This document shows, one piece after another, positions 1 through 10,599 of a DNA stretch of 64,000 nt. This DNA is from Ophioderma brevispina (lineage: Eukaryota; Echinodermata; Ophiuroidea; Amphilepidida; Ophiodermatidae): the NCBI GenBank assembly GCA_023653785.1, contig JAMKCH010012549.1:27913-91912 (forward strand), read 5' to 3'. The notes below the pieces were generated by a model that ran no database searches, was not told the DNA's origin, and was given only the letters and a program-made list of their open reading frames with translations. Position 1 is the stretch's first letter, and every line of letters starts with the position of its first letter. The translations under genes were made by a program, and so were the position numbers.

Positions 1-315
1 AAACCAAACCTCCTTTGGCTCTAAGATTTCACAGGGTAAATGCGAAAATTAGTAGCTTTCGTCTGATACCAAAATATTGACCCCTTCCGGTAAATCTGGG
101 GTTTCTGGGGACGAGGCGATTAGCGATCATTAAATGGACACGAGGAAATGTTCTGAAGATAAAACCTCTCTTAAATTTGCACGTGATTGGTTGTGGAACA
201 CAGGGGCCGATTAAAAGATTCAAGAAAATATGACATTCCTAAGACACATGAAGAACAAAAACACATTTTACACATAAAATGCTGCATCATATAGTACACA
301 GAAGTCATTATTATA

Positions 316-570
316 GGCTGGTATTCTCAAAGGAAGTCTAACTTTAGACCTGGGTTTAAACCAGGTCTAGTCCTACATGAGTGGACATTTTTTTCTTTCA
401 ACATACTCTGAAGGTGTGCCATAACGGGTGAGGAAATTCCCCAACCATGCGGAATTTTCTTGCCCGTTATCGTAAACTTTCATAGCATGTTGAAAGAAAA
501 AAGGTCGATTCATGTAGGACTAACCTTGATTTAAGGGTGTAAAGTTAGACTCCCTTTGGAAATACCAGCC
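316..570. mobile_element. Foldback MITE, GGCTGGTATTCT family, copy 1
   Basis: A 255-bp imperfect palindrome. The left end GGCTGGTATTCTCAAAGG is mirrored at the right by CCTTTGGAAATACCAGCC, and the paired arms run through the GACCTGGGTTTAAACC and CTAGTCCTACATGA blocks to a short centre. It has no coding capacity. A second copy lies at 44324-44601 with the same ends and the same internal order, so this is a dispersed nonautonomous element. No clear target duplication is visible, so the superfamily is not assigned. Confidence 0.75.
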
Positions 571-1387
571 AAAGACTTTCAATGATTTAGACCTTTATTA
601 AAAACTTAAAAGCTTAAAAACTCGTATTTTTAGTTTACTTCTGCAGTTTGATGTTGATGTTCATGTATGTAAATTATGCGCATTCTTAATATTGTTCGGA
701 ATTGCGCAATATAAGCACCGTTAGTATAATTATTATAATTATTATTATTATGATAAAACACCTAGTTTTATCACCATAATGTGTTACCACAATTCTATAA
801 CCCCAGTTCGGTCAAGCAGCGTGCATGTAAAGGGGATTAATTTTAATGTGTTTCCTGCGAACTTAGTTTTACTGAAAAAACATACCCCGGAGTGGGTTTA
901 TTACAAAATAATCCCATTTGCACACAAAGGTGTCTTTTGGATTTAATAATTTCAAAGCATTGAAACCATTAAAAAACCATCATCATCATTAGCTATGTCT
1001 GTCAACTGTTACATGTTTCCAAGCTGGATTACGGCCTACCCTTGCACGCTGGCCTACTGCGGGTTGGAAGGGACCCTGGTAACTAGACTGGTCCCCTATT
1101 CTTTTCGATAAGGTCTGCAACATTTTTACGTACTTATGAATGACTCCTCTGATACACGGGACCAACGGCTTTACATGATTTTTCCGAACCATGAGGCGCC
1201 GAACACCCATTGCATACACCTGAATTTTACACAATGGGTGGGAGCGAGGAGAAATTACATAATCACGCTTCTCGTAATCATGCAATTTCCAACGTTATAG
1301 GAACTATTTGGGTATGACCAAGAAACCCGATTCTCGCGGGGCTCGAACGAGGGTCGCTCGATCGGTTAATAAAATGAGGGCGCACTC
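571..1387. other. Gap, no recognisable gene
   Basis: AT-rich DNA. A 98-codon minus-strand frame at 989-1285 has no recognisable motif. A GTTCGAGCC-like box on the minus strand near 1340 resembles a tRNA B box but has no matching A box or cloverleaf. I see nothing I would call a gene. Confidence 0.5.
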
Positions 1388-1810
1388 TTCCCAAAATGTG
1401 CCAGTGTCTCTTTAAGCGGTGAACCACTGCCTACTTGATCACCTACTGGGGGAAAATGTTTTCGTGACCTTAAGTAGTCTTTTCATAGCTTTTGGGTGTT
1501 TTTCCTCCACCTTTTGCCATAAAATTATTTTTTAGAAGAATTTAACTTGTATTCCTAGATAATAGTTGTGCCTGTGTATTTTGAGTCGTCCATAATTGTG
1601 TTATTTGTAGTTATTTCATATAGATAAGACCCTCAATATAATTCTTACCTTGTATTTGGCTACAGAAATGCATTGAAAGTGAAAACAGAAGGTGCTTTTT
1701 ATTTGCTCATATTTCAATATAAAACATAGGCTGAATTTAGTATTTTTGTACCAAAGATATATTTCTCAGCTTCGTCCTTTCAGGTGGGGTATTTTGATGG
1801 CAAGCTTTAA
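1388..1810. repeat. Direct repeat, left copy
   Basis: This segment is repeated almost word for word at 2072-2525, both beginning TCCCAAAATGTGCCAGTG. The left copy lacks a 31-base stretch present in the right copy at about 2430-2460. Parts of the same sequence occur inverted at about 44050-44250, so the unit belongs to a dispersed repeat family. Confidence 0.8.
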
Positions 1811-2050
1811 GGGAGGGGTATGGGGTCTGAAGCAGTGAACTTTGAAGTGATTTTTCTTAATTTTCCTAAATAGTGTTATATACATGTTACACATCATATT
1901 GTAGCCCATGTCACAAAGTTTTAAAATTCATGTCAATTTTTGCTCTGGTTGCCATGGTAACCACGTAAGGCCTCTGATTGGCTAAACACTACAACGAACG
2001 TAACTAAATAACTAAACAAGCTACTGGGACGAAACTTGGGTGGCATGTGC

Positions 2051-2071
2051 ATTTTTTTTTTTTTTTTTTTT
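2051..2071. repeat. Poly-T tract
   Basis: About 21 consecutive T lie immediately before the second direct-repeat copy. On the minus strand this reads as a poly-A tail. Confidence 0.85.
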
Positions 2072-2525
2072 TCCCAAAATGTGCCAGTGTCTCTTTAAGC
2101 GGTGAACCACTGCCTACTTGATCACCTACTGGGGGAAAATGTTTTCGTGACCTTAAGTAGTCTTTTCATAGCTTTTGGGTGTTTTTCCTCCACCTTTTGC
2201 CATAAAATTATTTTTTAGAAGAATTTAACTTGTATTCCTAGATAATAGTTGTGCCTGTGTATTTTGAGTCGTCCATAATTGTGTTATTTGTAGTTATTTC
2301 ATATAGATAAGACCCTCAATATAATTCTTACCTTGTATTTGGCTACAGAAATGCATTGAAAGTGAAAACAGAAGGTGCTTTTTATTTGCTCATATTTCAA
2401 TATAAAACATAGGCTGAATTTAGTATTTGCTCCTATACGAAAGTAGAAATTTCACCTTTTTTGTACCAAAGATATATTTCTCAGCTTCGTCCTTTCAGGT
2501 GGGGTATTTTGATGGCAAGCTTTAA
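2072..2525. repeat. Direct repeat, right copy
   Basis: Second copy of the 1388-1810 segment, offset by about 684 bases. It carries the extra block GCTCCTATACGAAAGTAG that is missing from the left copy. The downstream sequence near 2573-2598 (AAATCTCTCGTTGCACCTTT) matches the right end of the element at 43937-44298. Confidence 0.8.
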
Positions 2526-2800
2526 TGCAAAAATCTGAATTTTCAATATTTTACGGGAGACCTGATATGCGAAATCTCTCGTTGCACCTTTAAAACCGAC
2601 TTGCATACGACATAAGTGGATAACTGGTGTTTGACTTGCAATCAACACAAACCGAGACATAACCGATAAATAGATAAACGACAAAATGGGAGGGGGGTAT
2701 TTATTGTTCAGATATCTTTTTTTATATTCAGATTTTAGCTGTTTTATTTGTACGGCGCAGAGATGACTGATAATATATACATTGCTTCTTGTGTTATATT

Positions 2801-2950
2801 GGTAGACGTTTCATATAGACGTCCCACTGATGCAAATGAGGTATTGCCATTTATTCCGTCAGCTCTACTGTACAGCACCATACAGCGCATGACGGAATCA
2901 ATAGTAATACCTCATTTGCATCCATGGGGCTTCTATATGAAATGTCTACC
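2801..2950. mobile_element. 150-bp foldback MITE with 8-bp target duplication
   Basis: The element starts GGTAGACGTTTCATATAGA and ends with the complement TCTATATGAAATGTCTACC. The inner arms share ATGCAAATGAGGTATT and its reverse complement, and a TTCCGTCA/TGACGGAA pair. It is flanked by a perfect 8-bp duplication GTTATATT at 2793-2800 and 2951-2958. Eight-base duplications are typical of hAT and Merlin transposases. The GG start fits Merlin at least as well as hAT, but I cannot decide between them. Confidence 0.85.
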
Positions 2951-3122
2951 GTTATATTAGCCTCCATTTTGTGGTTAAAATATTATTTTATTTCTCGGTT
3001 TTGCTTGGGAAAAGATTTCTCGAGGGAAAAAGCACTGTGTTTATTATGGAATTCCCCAAAAGGCTAAATTTATAAAATGAGTCAACTTGTTTATGCATTG
3101 AGATCAAAACAGATTGCAAAAT

Positions 3123-3852
3123 GTTGGGGTGTTATTTATGTAAGATGGTGCAATGCAAATTATGTCATTTATGTGAGACCCCGTTGGTCAACTAGTGCAA
3201 GGTTATGTTTATCATGCATGATTATGCTGTAATAATTATTATTAGAGATAGGGGAATCTAGTTGTGAAATCCGTATATAAGGAAAGATTGGAGAATACCA
3301 ACTTGCCAGCAGCCAGCAGTAGTAACCAGGAGCTATACAGTATAGTTATAACTAGTTTTGATCTGCAATGAGTGGCAGACCTGTACAGTACACAGTGCCA
3401 GAATTTATTGTATTTTTAAATTGCGCGTGTGCGAAGCTTTAATATTCTACTGTCGTCTTTGAAGTAAAAGTGCTGGAAATCAAAATATGATTCCAAATTG
3501 TGAACAGATGAAAATCGTGGTGATTGTATCCTGATAAACTGTGGAATATTAGTGTTGTCGAAGGACTTATTCAAACTTGTCATCTTGAACTGCCGGACAA
3601 AAGTTATCTTCAGGACTGAGAAGATTCCCATGGAATATTACCTGAGTATTTATTAGTGTGACTTTGCATACTGTCATTTTGAAGTCTTCGCTGTGGAGAC
3701 ATATCACCGTTGAACTGCAACGGTTGTTTTAACTCTGGACATTAGTGGATTTCATAAGTTTCATAATAATAAATCATTGTGTGTATTTTATTATATAATA
3801 TTTTTCTTTTTTTAAAATTTTGGATATATCCTTTCGTTTTAATTAAAATAAA
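3123..3852 (+). mobile_element. Possible solo LTR-like segment (weak)
   Basis: The segment begins TGTTGGGG, has a TATA-like TATATAAGG near 3274 and an AATAAA signal near 3768, and the pentamer CAAAA occurs just outside both proposed ends. The spacing is that of an LTR with promoter and polyadenylation signal, but the right end is not canonical and no partner LTR or internal coding region is present. An ordinary promoter-like AT-rich stretch would look the same. Confidence 0.2.
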
Positions 3853-5200
3853 ATCATCAAAATCTCTGTTATTATATAAAATTCAGATCACTTGTGCACA
3901 AGGCTCATTTGTTTGTGTTTAAAGGGTATTTCTGACCTTTGACATCCATGAGACATCATAACACTAGTCAGTGTCTATGGGGTATACAGGTATTTGAGGT
4001 CAAAAGTAATTTGAAGTCATTAGGTTAAAAAAGATAAATTTTTCCGAAATTTGAAAAAAAAAAAGAAAACTAAATTCCCAAATATAGTAGACGGTTGTTA
4101 CCCATTAACCAGTTTCAATGTTAACTCCCATACGATCTACAGTTGTAGGGTCAAATGTGAAAATGCTCGAACTTAACCACTACGATAGTTGTACCTAAAG
4201 AGCTATGTTGACGTGCTGATAAGACAAATGACCGATTTCCTTTGACTGGTACATATACAGTTTTAATCAGTGTATGAGCCTGATGCATGATTATCAACGA
4301 TTTGCCGTCAACGTCATTGGGGGACAGTGACTAGGTTCGTGTTTTCTTCTGGACACAGTTTATGTCTAGTTTTATTCCACACTTCTGGTTCTCCGCCCTC
4401 TCTGCACCTTTTTTACTTCGACACAGAAATTTCAGAAAACCTAATATTACAAGCAATACTCACTTAATATTTAAAATGATCTGGATATTAATTTGCACAG
4501 CCCGTTCCTAACACAAGAGCTTCCATAATTTGTCGAGGGCTATGGTCAAAAGATCAATCTAACGATAAAATCTATCTTTCGTGTCTTAATTAAGTAGTCC
4601 CTTGTTGAGAGGGAACGCATAAATAAGAAGAGAAAACAGGTGGTGAGCAAAATAACTTACCTTGTATCAGAAACACTGACAAAGTACTACTTCCTACTGC
4701 GGAAATACTCTGTCAAGTTGCAATGCTACGGGGAGGTAATTCATCTTATCCACCCTCAAAACATAATTATTTTGGCAATTCCATAATGCCATGTCTGCAT
4801 CTAAAAACACCGATGTGGTTATACGATTTCCCTTATCATATGCATTATTTTTATACCTTGAGATCCGGCTTTCAAGAGAAATGCATCTTATGCAGCTATG
4901 CAAATCGTTAAGGGCGTTAGGCCGGACGAATGAGTGAACAACATTATGTTTCCTTCTCGAATGAAAAACACGCCGAACCACGAAATAATTAGTGTTGAAT
5001 TTTCTGAACATTTGCATTGAGTATCATGTTGGCTGCAAAATTAGTGATGAAGAACCAACATATATAATCTTGTAAGCCGGTTCCATGAAAAAAAAAATCT
5101 CATATTCACGTCACCGCACAAGTACATGTTCTCGTCCCGTGGCATCTAAACCTTCACATTGTTGTTTCCTACAAGGTTATTGGCTGGCAAGTAGGTATCA
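3853..5200. other. Gap, no recognisable gene
   Basis: AT-rich unique-looking sequence. Overlapping frames on the two strands at 4694-5017 have no recognisable domain. No repeat relation to the rest of the window was noticed. Confidence 0.4.
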
Positions 5201-5290
5201 TATATAATATATATATATATACACCCGACTTTGGTCAACTTGATTATATATCTTTATATACTATATTATATATATATCTACATATATGCC
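5200..5290. repeat. (TA)n-rich tract
   Basis: Imperfect TA repeats flank the left side of the hammerhead-bearing repeat region. A second similar tract lies at about 5478-5535. Confidence 0.85.
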
Positions 5291-5414
5291 ATTCATAGCT
5301 CACTCATTGAGGTTGAGCACTCTAGTATTCATGAACAATGTACGACGTGATGGAGTGGGTCAGTGGCTTACGGGTCATTAATGCACGGATTCATTTGTGG
5401 ATTGCATTTATCTC

Positions 5415-5473
5415 TGTGCTGCACGGAATGATGAACACACAAAGGTTTCGAAACGGTACTGGTCCTGCAGATT
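5415..5473 (+). ncRNA. Degenerate hammerhead-like motif
   Basis: Read 5' to 3': CTGCACGG (stem I strand), AATGATGA (core, with the first C of CTGATGA replaced by A), a 15-base stem II region, GAAA, a short CGGTACTGG stem III region, the cleavage-site dinucleotide TC, then CTGCAG. CTGCACGG can pair with CCTGCAG apart from one bulge. It is followed at once by a (TA)n tract, as at 24.85 kb. The mutated core base and weak stems II and III suggest a dead copy. Confidence 0.35.
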
Positions 5474-5653
5474 TGAGTTATATAATTATATATATATTCT
5501 ATATATAGATATATATATATAATAGCTATATAATATTAAAATTCATATAAACAGTAAGTAATTTAACGGTGACTCCTTTGGAATTAAGAAGTGCTCAATC
5601 CCATACAGGAGAGCGTTTAAAATAAGTTACAAAGTAAGACTCTGGAAAGGCAA

Positions 5654-5722
5654 CCGTTTACTCAGAGTTTTTCACGCATAACCCTCACTTACGGATCACA
5701 GGGTATCCGAATCTTCAGACGG
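5654..5722 (-). ncRNA. Hammerhead ribozyme candidate, monomer 1
   Basis: On the minus strand: CCGT (stem I), core CTGAAGA, a long stem II built on GGATACCC facing GGGTTATGC, then GAAA with two extra A, the short stem III region ACTCTGAGT, cleavage dinucleotide TA, and after one extra A the stem I partner ACGG. The order is that of a type I hammerhead. The two extra A after GAAA and a bulge in stem II may reduce activity. Confidence 0.55.
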
Positions 5723-5977
5723 ATGATGACTCATAGTCGCGTCTTAACAAAGACATGTAGGTTATAACATGCGTGGGTTCACGACCTTTGGGCATTTCCA
5801 GCACTGGTCTGTAATCTTCCAAATAGTCCGATAGTGCTCAACCACACGAATAGTTGGGCGTAAATATAACTCATAGTAAACAGTATTATTTACAGGTTAC
5901 GATCTTGAATTAGAGTGCTCATCCCATTACAGGAGAGCGGTAAAATAAATTACAAAGTATAGACCTCGGAAAGGCAA

Positions 5978-6046
5978 CCGTTACTCTGAGTTTTTCATCA
6001 GGCATCCCCATCACTTACGATCACAGGGTATCCGATCTTCAGACGG
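5978..6046 (-). ncRNA. Hammerhead ribozyme candidate, monomer 2
   Basis: Same architecture as monomer 1: CCGT, CTGAAGA, stem II arms GGATACCC and GGGGATGCC (one mismatch and one bulge), GAAAAA, ACTCAGAGT, cleavage dinucleotide TA, ACGG. The core heptamer and the stem I pair are intact. Confidence 0.55.
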
Positions 6047-6400
6047 ATGATTTGACTAATAGTCGCGTCTTAACCAGTATAAAAGACAGTATGTAAATAC
6101 ATGCCGTGGTGTCACCGACTGAGGCATTGCCAGCACGGTACTTATCTTTCCAAAATGCGAGGGGGCTTCAACACTACGAATAGTGGGGGTGTAATATACC
6201 CATCATAGTAAACAGTTATTTTTACAGGTGAGATTTTGGAATTAAGAGCGCTCAATCCCCTTACAGGAGAGCGTAAACTAAATTACAAAGTATAGAGAAC
6301 CTCTGGAAGGCAACCGTTACTTCCTGAGTTTCAACGGCATACCCTCACTTAGATCACGGGTATCCGACTTTCATACCGGATGATGACTCCATAGAACTTT

Positions 6401-6527
6401 CTGGTTAAGACGCGACTATGAGTCATCATCCGTCTGAAGATTGGATACCCTGTGATCGTAATTGAGGGTATGCCGTGACACTCAGAGTAACGGTTTGCCT
6501 TTCCGAGTCCTATACTTTTGTAATTTC
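6401..6527 (+). repeat. Inverted partial retrozyme-like monomer with hammerhead remnant
   Basis: This is the reverse complement of the array monomers, beginning CTGGTTAAGACGCGAC. It holds CCGT (6430-6433), CTGAAGA (6434-6440), stem II arms GGATACCC and GGGTATGCC, then GACA in place of GAAA, CTCAGAGTA and ACGG (6490-6493). The GACA change hits an essential core A and should inactivate it. The turn from direct to inverted orientation near 6395-6400 forms a short palindrome. Confidence 0.6.
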
Positions 6528-6625
6528 TAATATATATTATAATATAATATATATAGATATATATAATATCTATATATATATATTATATATATAATATTAT
6601 ATATATATATAATATATATATATAG
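6528..6625. repeat. (TA)n-rich tract
   Basis: About 95 bases of imperfect TA repeat separate the inverted monomer from the next inverted repeat. Comparable TA/TCTA-rich tracts occur at about 7004-7045 and 7085-7215. Confidence 0.85.
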
Positions 6626-6628
6626 AAT

Positions 6629-6939
6629 GCGTAAGGAATTGTAAACCGACACACGGACGTTGCAGTTTACCACAAAAAAGTTAGTTATTTGCTAGCTTTC
6701 GGATTTAATATCCTTCATCAGGCATCAATCGATGTTAATATGCGATTTGGACACATTCACATTTATTACCGCCCTGTTTCACATCGCTATCTGGGTTAAT
6801 GTAATGCTAATGGTTTTTTTACAATCCATTAACATCGATTCGATGCCTGATGAAGGATATTAAATCCGAAAGCTAGCAAATACCTAACTTTTGCGTTGAT
6901 AACTGCAACGTCCGTGTTTCGTGTTACAATTTCTTACGC
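6629..6939. mobile_element. Inverted-repeat element containing CTGATGA...GAAA blocks
   Basis: Two arms of about 115 bases in opposite orientation (ends GCGTAAGGAATTGTAA and TTACAATTTCTTACGC) surround a centre of about 80 bases. Each arm contains CCTGATGAAGGATATT followed by AAATCCGAAAGCTAGC. The CTGATGA, GGAT/ATCC hairpin and GAAA are hammerhead-like in order, but I could not form stem III or a proper cleavage site. Similar DNA is often seen at Penelope-like element ends. That link is memory-based and weak. Confidence 0.45.
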
Positions 6940-7219
6940 CTATATATCACCCTTAACACGACAGTCACCAAATGTGTATGGGATACGGCCAATTTCTCAC
7001 GCTATATATATATATTATATATATATATATATATATATCTCTAGATATCTTCTAGAGAGAGAGCCGAGAGAGAGCGAGCTATAATAAAAGATATACTCCG
7101 ATAGATCTAGATCTAAGATATATATATATAAGAATTTGATATAGCTCTATTCTATATATCTATATCTATAGTATATATATATATATATAATATCTATCTA
7201 TCTATATCTCTATCTAACT

Positions 7220-10060
7220 CTATATCTATAAGTACCCAATTCCCGAACCGCGGGCACTTGGCAGTGTAACTGGCAGTGTATATTTCGTCTGATGAGAAAC
7301 AATTAGGCGTTGAGTTTTTATTTCGTGACATATTAGTGAATTTAGTCGTCAGTTATTTTTAATGTTGTAAAATGTGAAGGCATACGCAATACGAGCTTTT
7401 TCCTGTGTAGAGTTCCTCGTTCTCGTTGACCTTCTTACTAGACGTCTGACATCATCTCCTCTCACCTGATGCGTCCTTTGTCTAATAGTTCGGTTGCCAA
7501 TAAGTCGATCTTCTCTGTGCTAAGCCCTAACCAAGAGAGTGGGTATGCATGGCTGAATGGGGATTTTACAACTGTAACTCAATCAACCATTAGCAACAAG
7601 CCATGACTGAAATATGATTTTGATAAGGGGCAGATTTTCCTTCCGTTTGAGCTCATTATCCATGAAGTCATGAACATCTTTTATTTGCATTTTTAGTTAA
7701 CAATAGCCATGTTCAGATAATTTTTTTCTTAAATATATTTTTTTTATTGGTAAACCTGTTTTAATGACAAGGCGAAATTTGAGCGGGGAACCCTTACTGT
7801 TTGTTTTTGTTTATTTATCTTTTATGCCCACGAAGGAAACCTATAATCAAGGGTGAACATTACTTGTCCAAGATTATGGGGCAAAATGTTTGGCAAGGGG
7901 TCAAGAGGATCCGGTAAAATAATCATCACCTCTCCTTGGAGATTTTTGTGTCAAATTGTTGAAATCCCAACATAAATTACCCTTCAATGACGACGCGCGG
8001 TCCCCCGAAGACAATGTTTCATTTAAATGCTACCCAAGATGATTTCTGCATTGTTGTTCCACGTAAAGCTGACAAGCTAATGCTCATTGCCCCCTGGCCT
8101 TGTGCTAAAGAAATAATTCGCATTATGCCACCTTGTCTTGTCCGTACAATATTAAGCAATAAATTTACCATCCTTTTCATCAAGATGCAATCAATTTACG
8201 TTGCTTGGTCGGCCTCCTGGGCTTATCTTTGTCCAGAATCTGTATGTATAAAGCAACGAACCATACTTTTGTCGGTGATGAAATCACTTCGTCTGACCCG
8301 ACGGTCATGAATTCCCTTCCGCGTTTCTGTTACTTTTACCGAGACCAAAGGGTTCCACCATCTTAGTGCTTGTTTGCATTGGTTAATTTGGCGAACATTT
8401 CAATAAACATACCCCTGCTGGAAAGCTTATACGCAATAATGTCACGTAACATCCTACCTCCCAGATTAACGAAATATCAAACGGCATCATTAATAAGTGA
8501 TGACAGAAGTGTGGAGGGTATATGTAATGATTGTGCTACATCTTGGTTTGCTCAACATGAGAGAGAGAGAGAGAGAGGGAGAGAGAGAGACTGCGGTCAT
8601 TAAGAGTATCCTAAATCAAATCACAAATTCAAAAGGTGAGCGCCAAGATCATATTATAATGCAAAATCGACACATTTGTCCATTATATCCATCGAAGTGC
8701 TCAAGGCGCCGCCGTGGAGCGCCTGAAGCTGTTACAACACAATGAGTAATCCAGAACAAGTAAATGTTTGTTGCAAGAAAGCTGCGAGGACGGGTAATGG
8801 ATCAGCAAACAAATTAATATACGACACTGGATCCACAATGACTCGAACCCGGGGCGTATTGTTGAGAGTCTACCTTAAATTATAGCCGTGTAGAAAAAAC
8901 TTAACCTTGACTAAGCGGAATTTATATTCCTGAATGTTTTTTACCATTGCAAAATCTGTGACAAGAATCTATGTGATATCTTTATATATGAAACAAATAT
9001 TGCCTCCCTATATTTGTGTAATAGTAAATATTATCATTTGGACACATTTGGCGTCTTCCATTTCACGATCCGCAGGCAAGTGGAATGCAAAACTCCAAAG
9101 TTGCCCACGTAATACTATATTGCACTCATAGGCAGTCAATATTTGAGATGGTCATATGGTCAGTCAGACAACTAGCCAAGAGTGAAGAATCAAGAAAAAA
9201 TACACTATGGTAACGGTACAAAAGTCATCCTCCTCTCTGAGCAAAGGTAAAACAGAGGTAACAAAAATAAGAAAACACAATTGTTGTGATGAAGTGACAG
9301 GTCTCAGGTTTCTTTAGCTGGTGGTTAGACTAATCTTGTGACTATTTTATGATGTAGGTTCCTTAAACTCAGCTTTATAACTATATATAACACTGACTAT
9401 AACGGTTTCTACCTGTTGAATAGCATATATATTTTTTTCTTGAAAATCCAGAGCACAGCAACATCGAAAATAATGTACATCTTACCGTGCTCGAAAAGAG
9501 CAGAAAGCACATTTTTGGGTTAATTTATTTATTATAAGTATTATAAGTATTTATATATGGCAAGCACACCTGCGTTTAGAAGTACGTTCCTAAGGGGTGG
9601 CTTCAAACCTTAACTGCCCGTTGGTTATGATTTCTTTGCGCATTACCCGTTTTGGTTCAACTAGAAAGATCGGGAGCACCCATTGGTTTGATCCCCTGGT
9701 TCACAGGATTAGTTGTTTTTAAAATTTTTTCCTTTCCTCGGAGTTGCCTACAATGACATATACAGTGGCGTGGTTTTGAGGAGGGACACAAGAATAATTC
9801 CCCCAATGGCAGTAATAAACATTTAAAAAGCACGTGCTGACTTAAATTTAGGCTTGACAATAACGTAATTCTTCGTGCATGTAAGTACGTGCCCCCCCCC
9901 CCCCCCGCTGCGCACGCCACACTTGGTCTTAACCTGGGAGCTAGCAGCATTTGTAACACATCTCAAGTACAAAAGGTTTGAATGAGTGATTAATATGTTG
10001 ACAGACTCACAGGAACCCCTGAAACGCCTATTCTTACGTGCAGCAATTGTGCCTTAAGGA
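7220..10060. other. Gap, simple repeats only
   Basis: No recognisable gene. The segment holds a (GA)n microsatellite at 8558-8590 and a run of about 15 C at 9892-9906. A tRNA-like B box (GGTTCGAGTC, minus strand, near 8840-8850) has no convincing A box or cloverleaf around it. Several frames of 60-107 codons carry no recognisable motif. Confidence 0.4.
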
Positions 10061-10064
10061 GGGG

Positions 10065-10400
10065 GGGCAAACACAGTTTGTACAGGGGCCAATTTTTAAA
10101 TTGATCCAATCATGTTGAAAGGTATACCATGTTATTTGTCTACCATAAGGATTTAAGGAAGGAACAGTTTGTACTATCTACAACGAAAGTTTAAGAGTTA
10201 TAAGGCTAAAAACAGCAAAAATCAATAAAAAGGGTCCATTTCAGTTGTAACAGTGTCAAATTTTAAGTTGCTCCGATTTAGATAAAAAAATGGGGCAAAT
10301 TATTGATGGGTTCATAGATTAAATAAGGAAAGCTTTGACTGTCAAATCTAAAATACTTAGTTACCGATGTAGGTGCCACAGAAGGTCCACGGCCAACGTG
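10065..10400. repeat. Dispersed repeat related to 51.1-51.5 kb
   Basis: The block around GTTTGTACAGGGGCCAA, the GTTGAAA...TACCAT stretch and the GTTTGTAC...CTAC...GAGTTATA series occur in the same order at about 51170-51500, inside the TA-flanked inverted-repeat element at 51012-51728. This copy is partial and lacks the terminal inverted repeats. Confidence 0.6.
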
Positions 10401-10599
10401 CATTCAATGGGGCTTGACCTTGGTTACCCCCACTTTCTAATCAAGCTTTTGTATACACTGTGATTGAATTCATTCGCAGCGCCGAAGACTATGAAAGTTT
10501 GATTGACAAATTAGTTTAAAAATTAATGTATAATATAATCTTTAACGCATTTTAAAAGGGAATTAAGAGGAATTTTGTACTGGTTTTTGCTTTAAAAGA

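Larger units (their letters stand above)
5581..6400 (-). repeat. Tandem array of ~330-bp hammerhead-bearing monomers (retrozyme-like)
   Basis: Three head-to-tail monomers begin at 5581, 5907 and 6239 (periods 326 and 332). Each starts GAATTA followed by a GTGCTCA-like block and ACAGGAGAGCG, and each contains a minus-strand hammerhead-like core. The third is truncated near 6395, and an inverted partial monomer follows at 6401-6527. (TA)n tracts lie on both sides. Tandem short monomers carrying type I hammerheads are the hallmark of metazoan retrozymes and of some satellite DNAs. No protein is encoded. Monomers differ by many small indels, so most are probably old. Confidence 0.75.

Noticed and set aside
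989..1285. 98-codon minus-strand open frame
   Set aside because: No recognisable motif; basic, low-information composition.
1325..1370. GTTCGAGCC-like box suggesting a tRNA
   Set aside because: The T arm does not pair properly and no A box is present.
4694..5017. 107-codon minus-strand frame overlapping a 62-codon plus-strand frame
   Set aside because: No motif, no related sequence in the window, no supporting context.
6847..6885. CTGATGA...GAAA in the right arm of the 6.63-6.94 kb inverted repeat as an active ribozyme
   Set aside because: Stem II forms, but no stem III or cleavage dinucleotide fits, so it is listed only as part of an inverted-repeat element.
7265..7290. CTGATGAGAAAC, resembling a hammerhead core
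   Set aside because: CTGATGA runs straight into GAAA with no stem II between, and no stem I partner was found.
8830..8870. GGTTCGAGTC box on the minus strand suggesting a tRNA or SINE
   Set aside because: Only the B box is convincing. No A box at the correct spacing and no cloverleaf could be formed.
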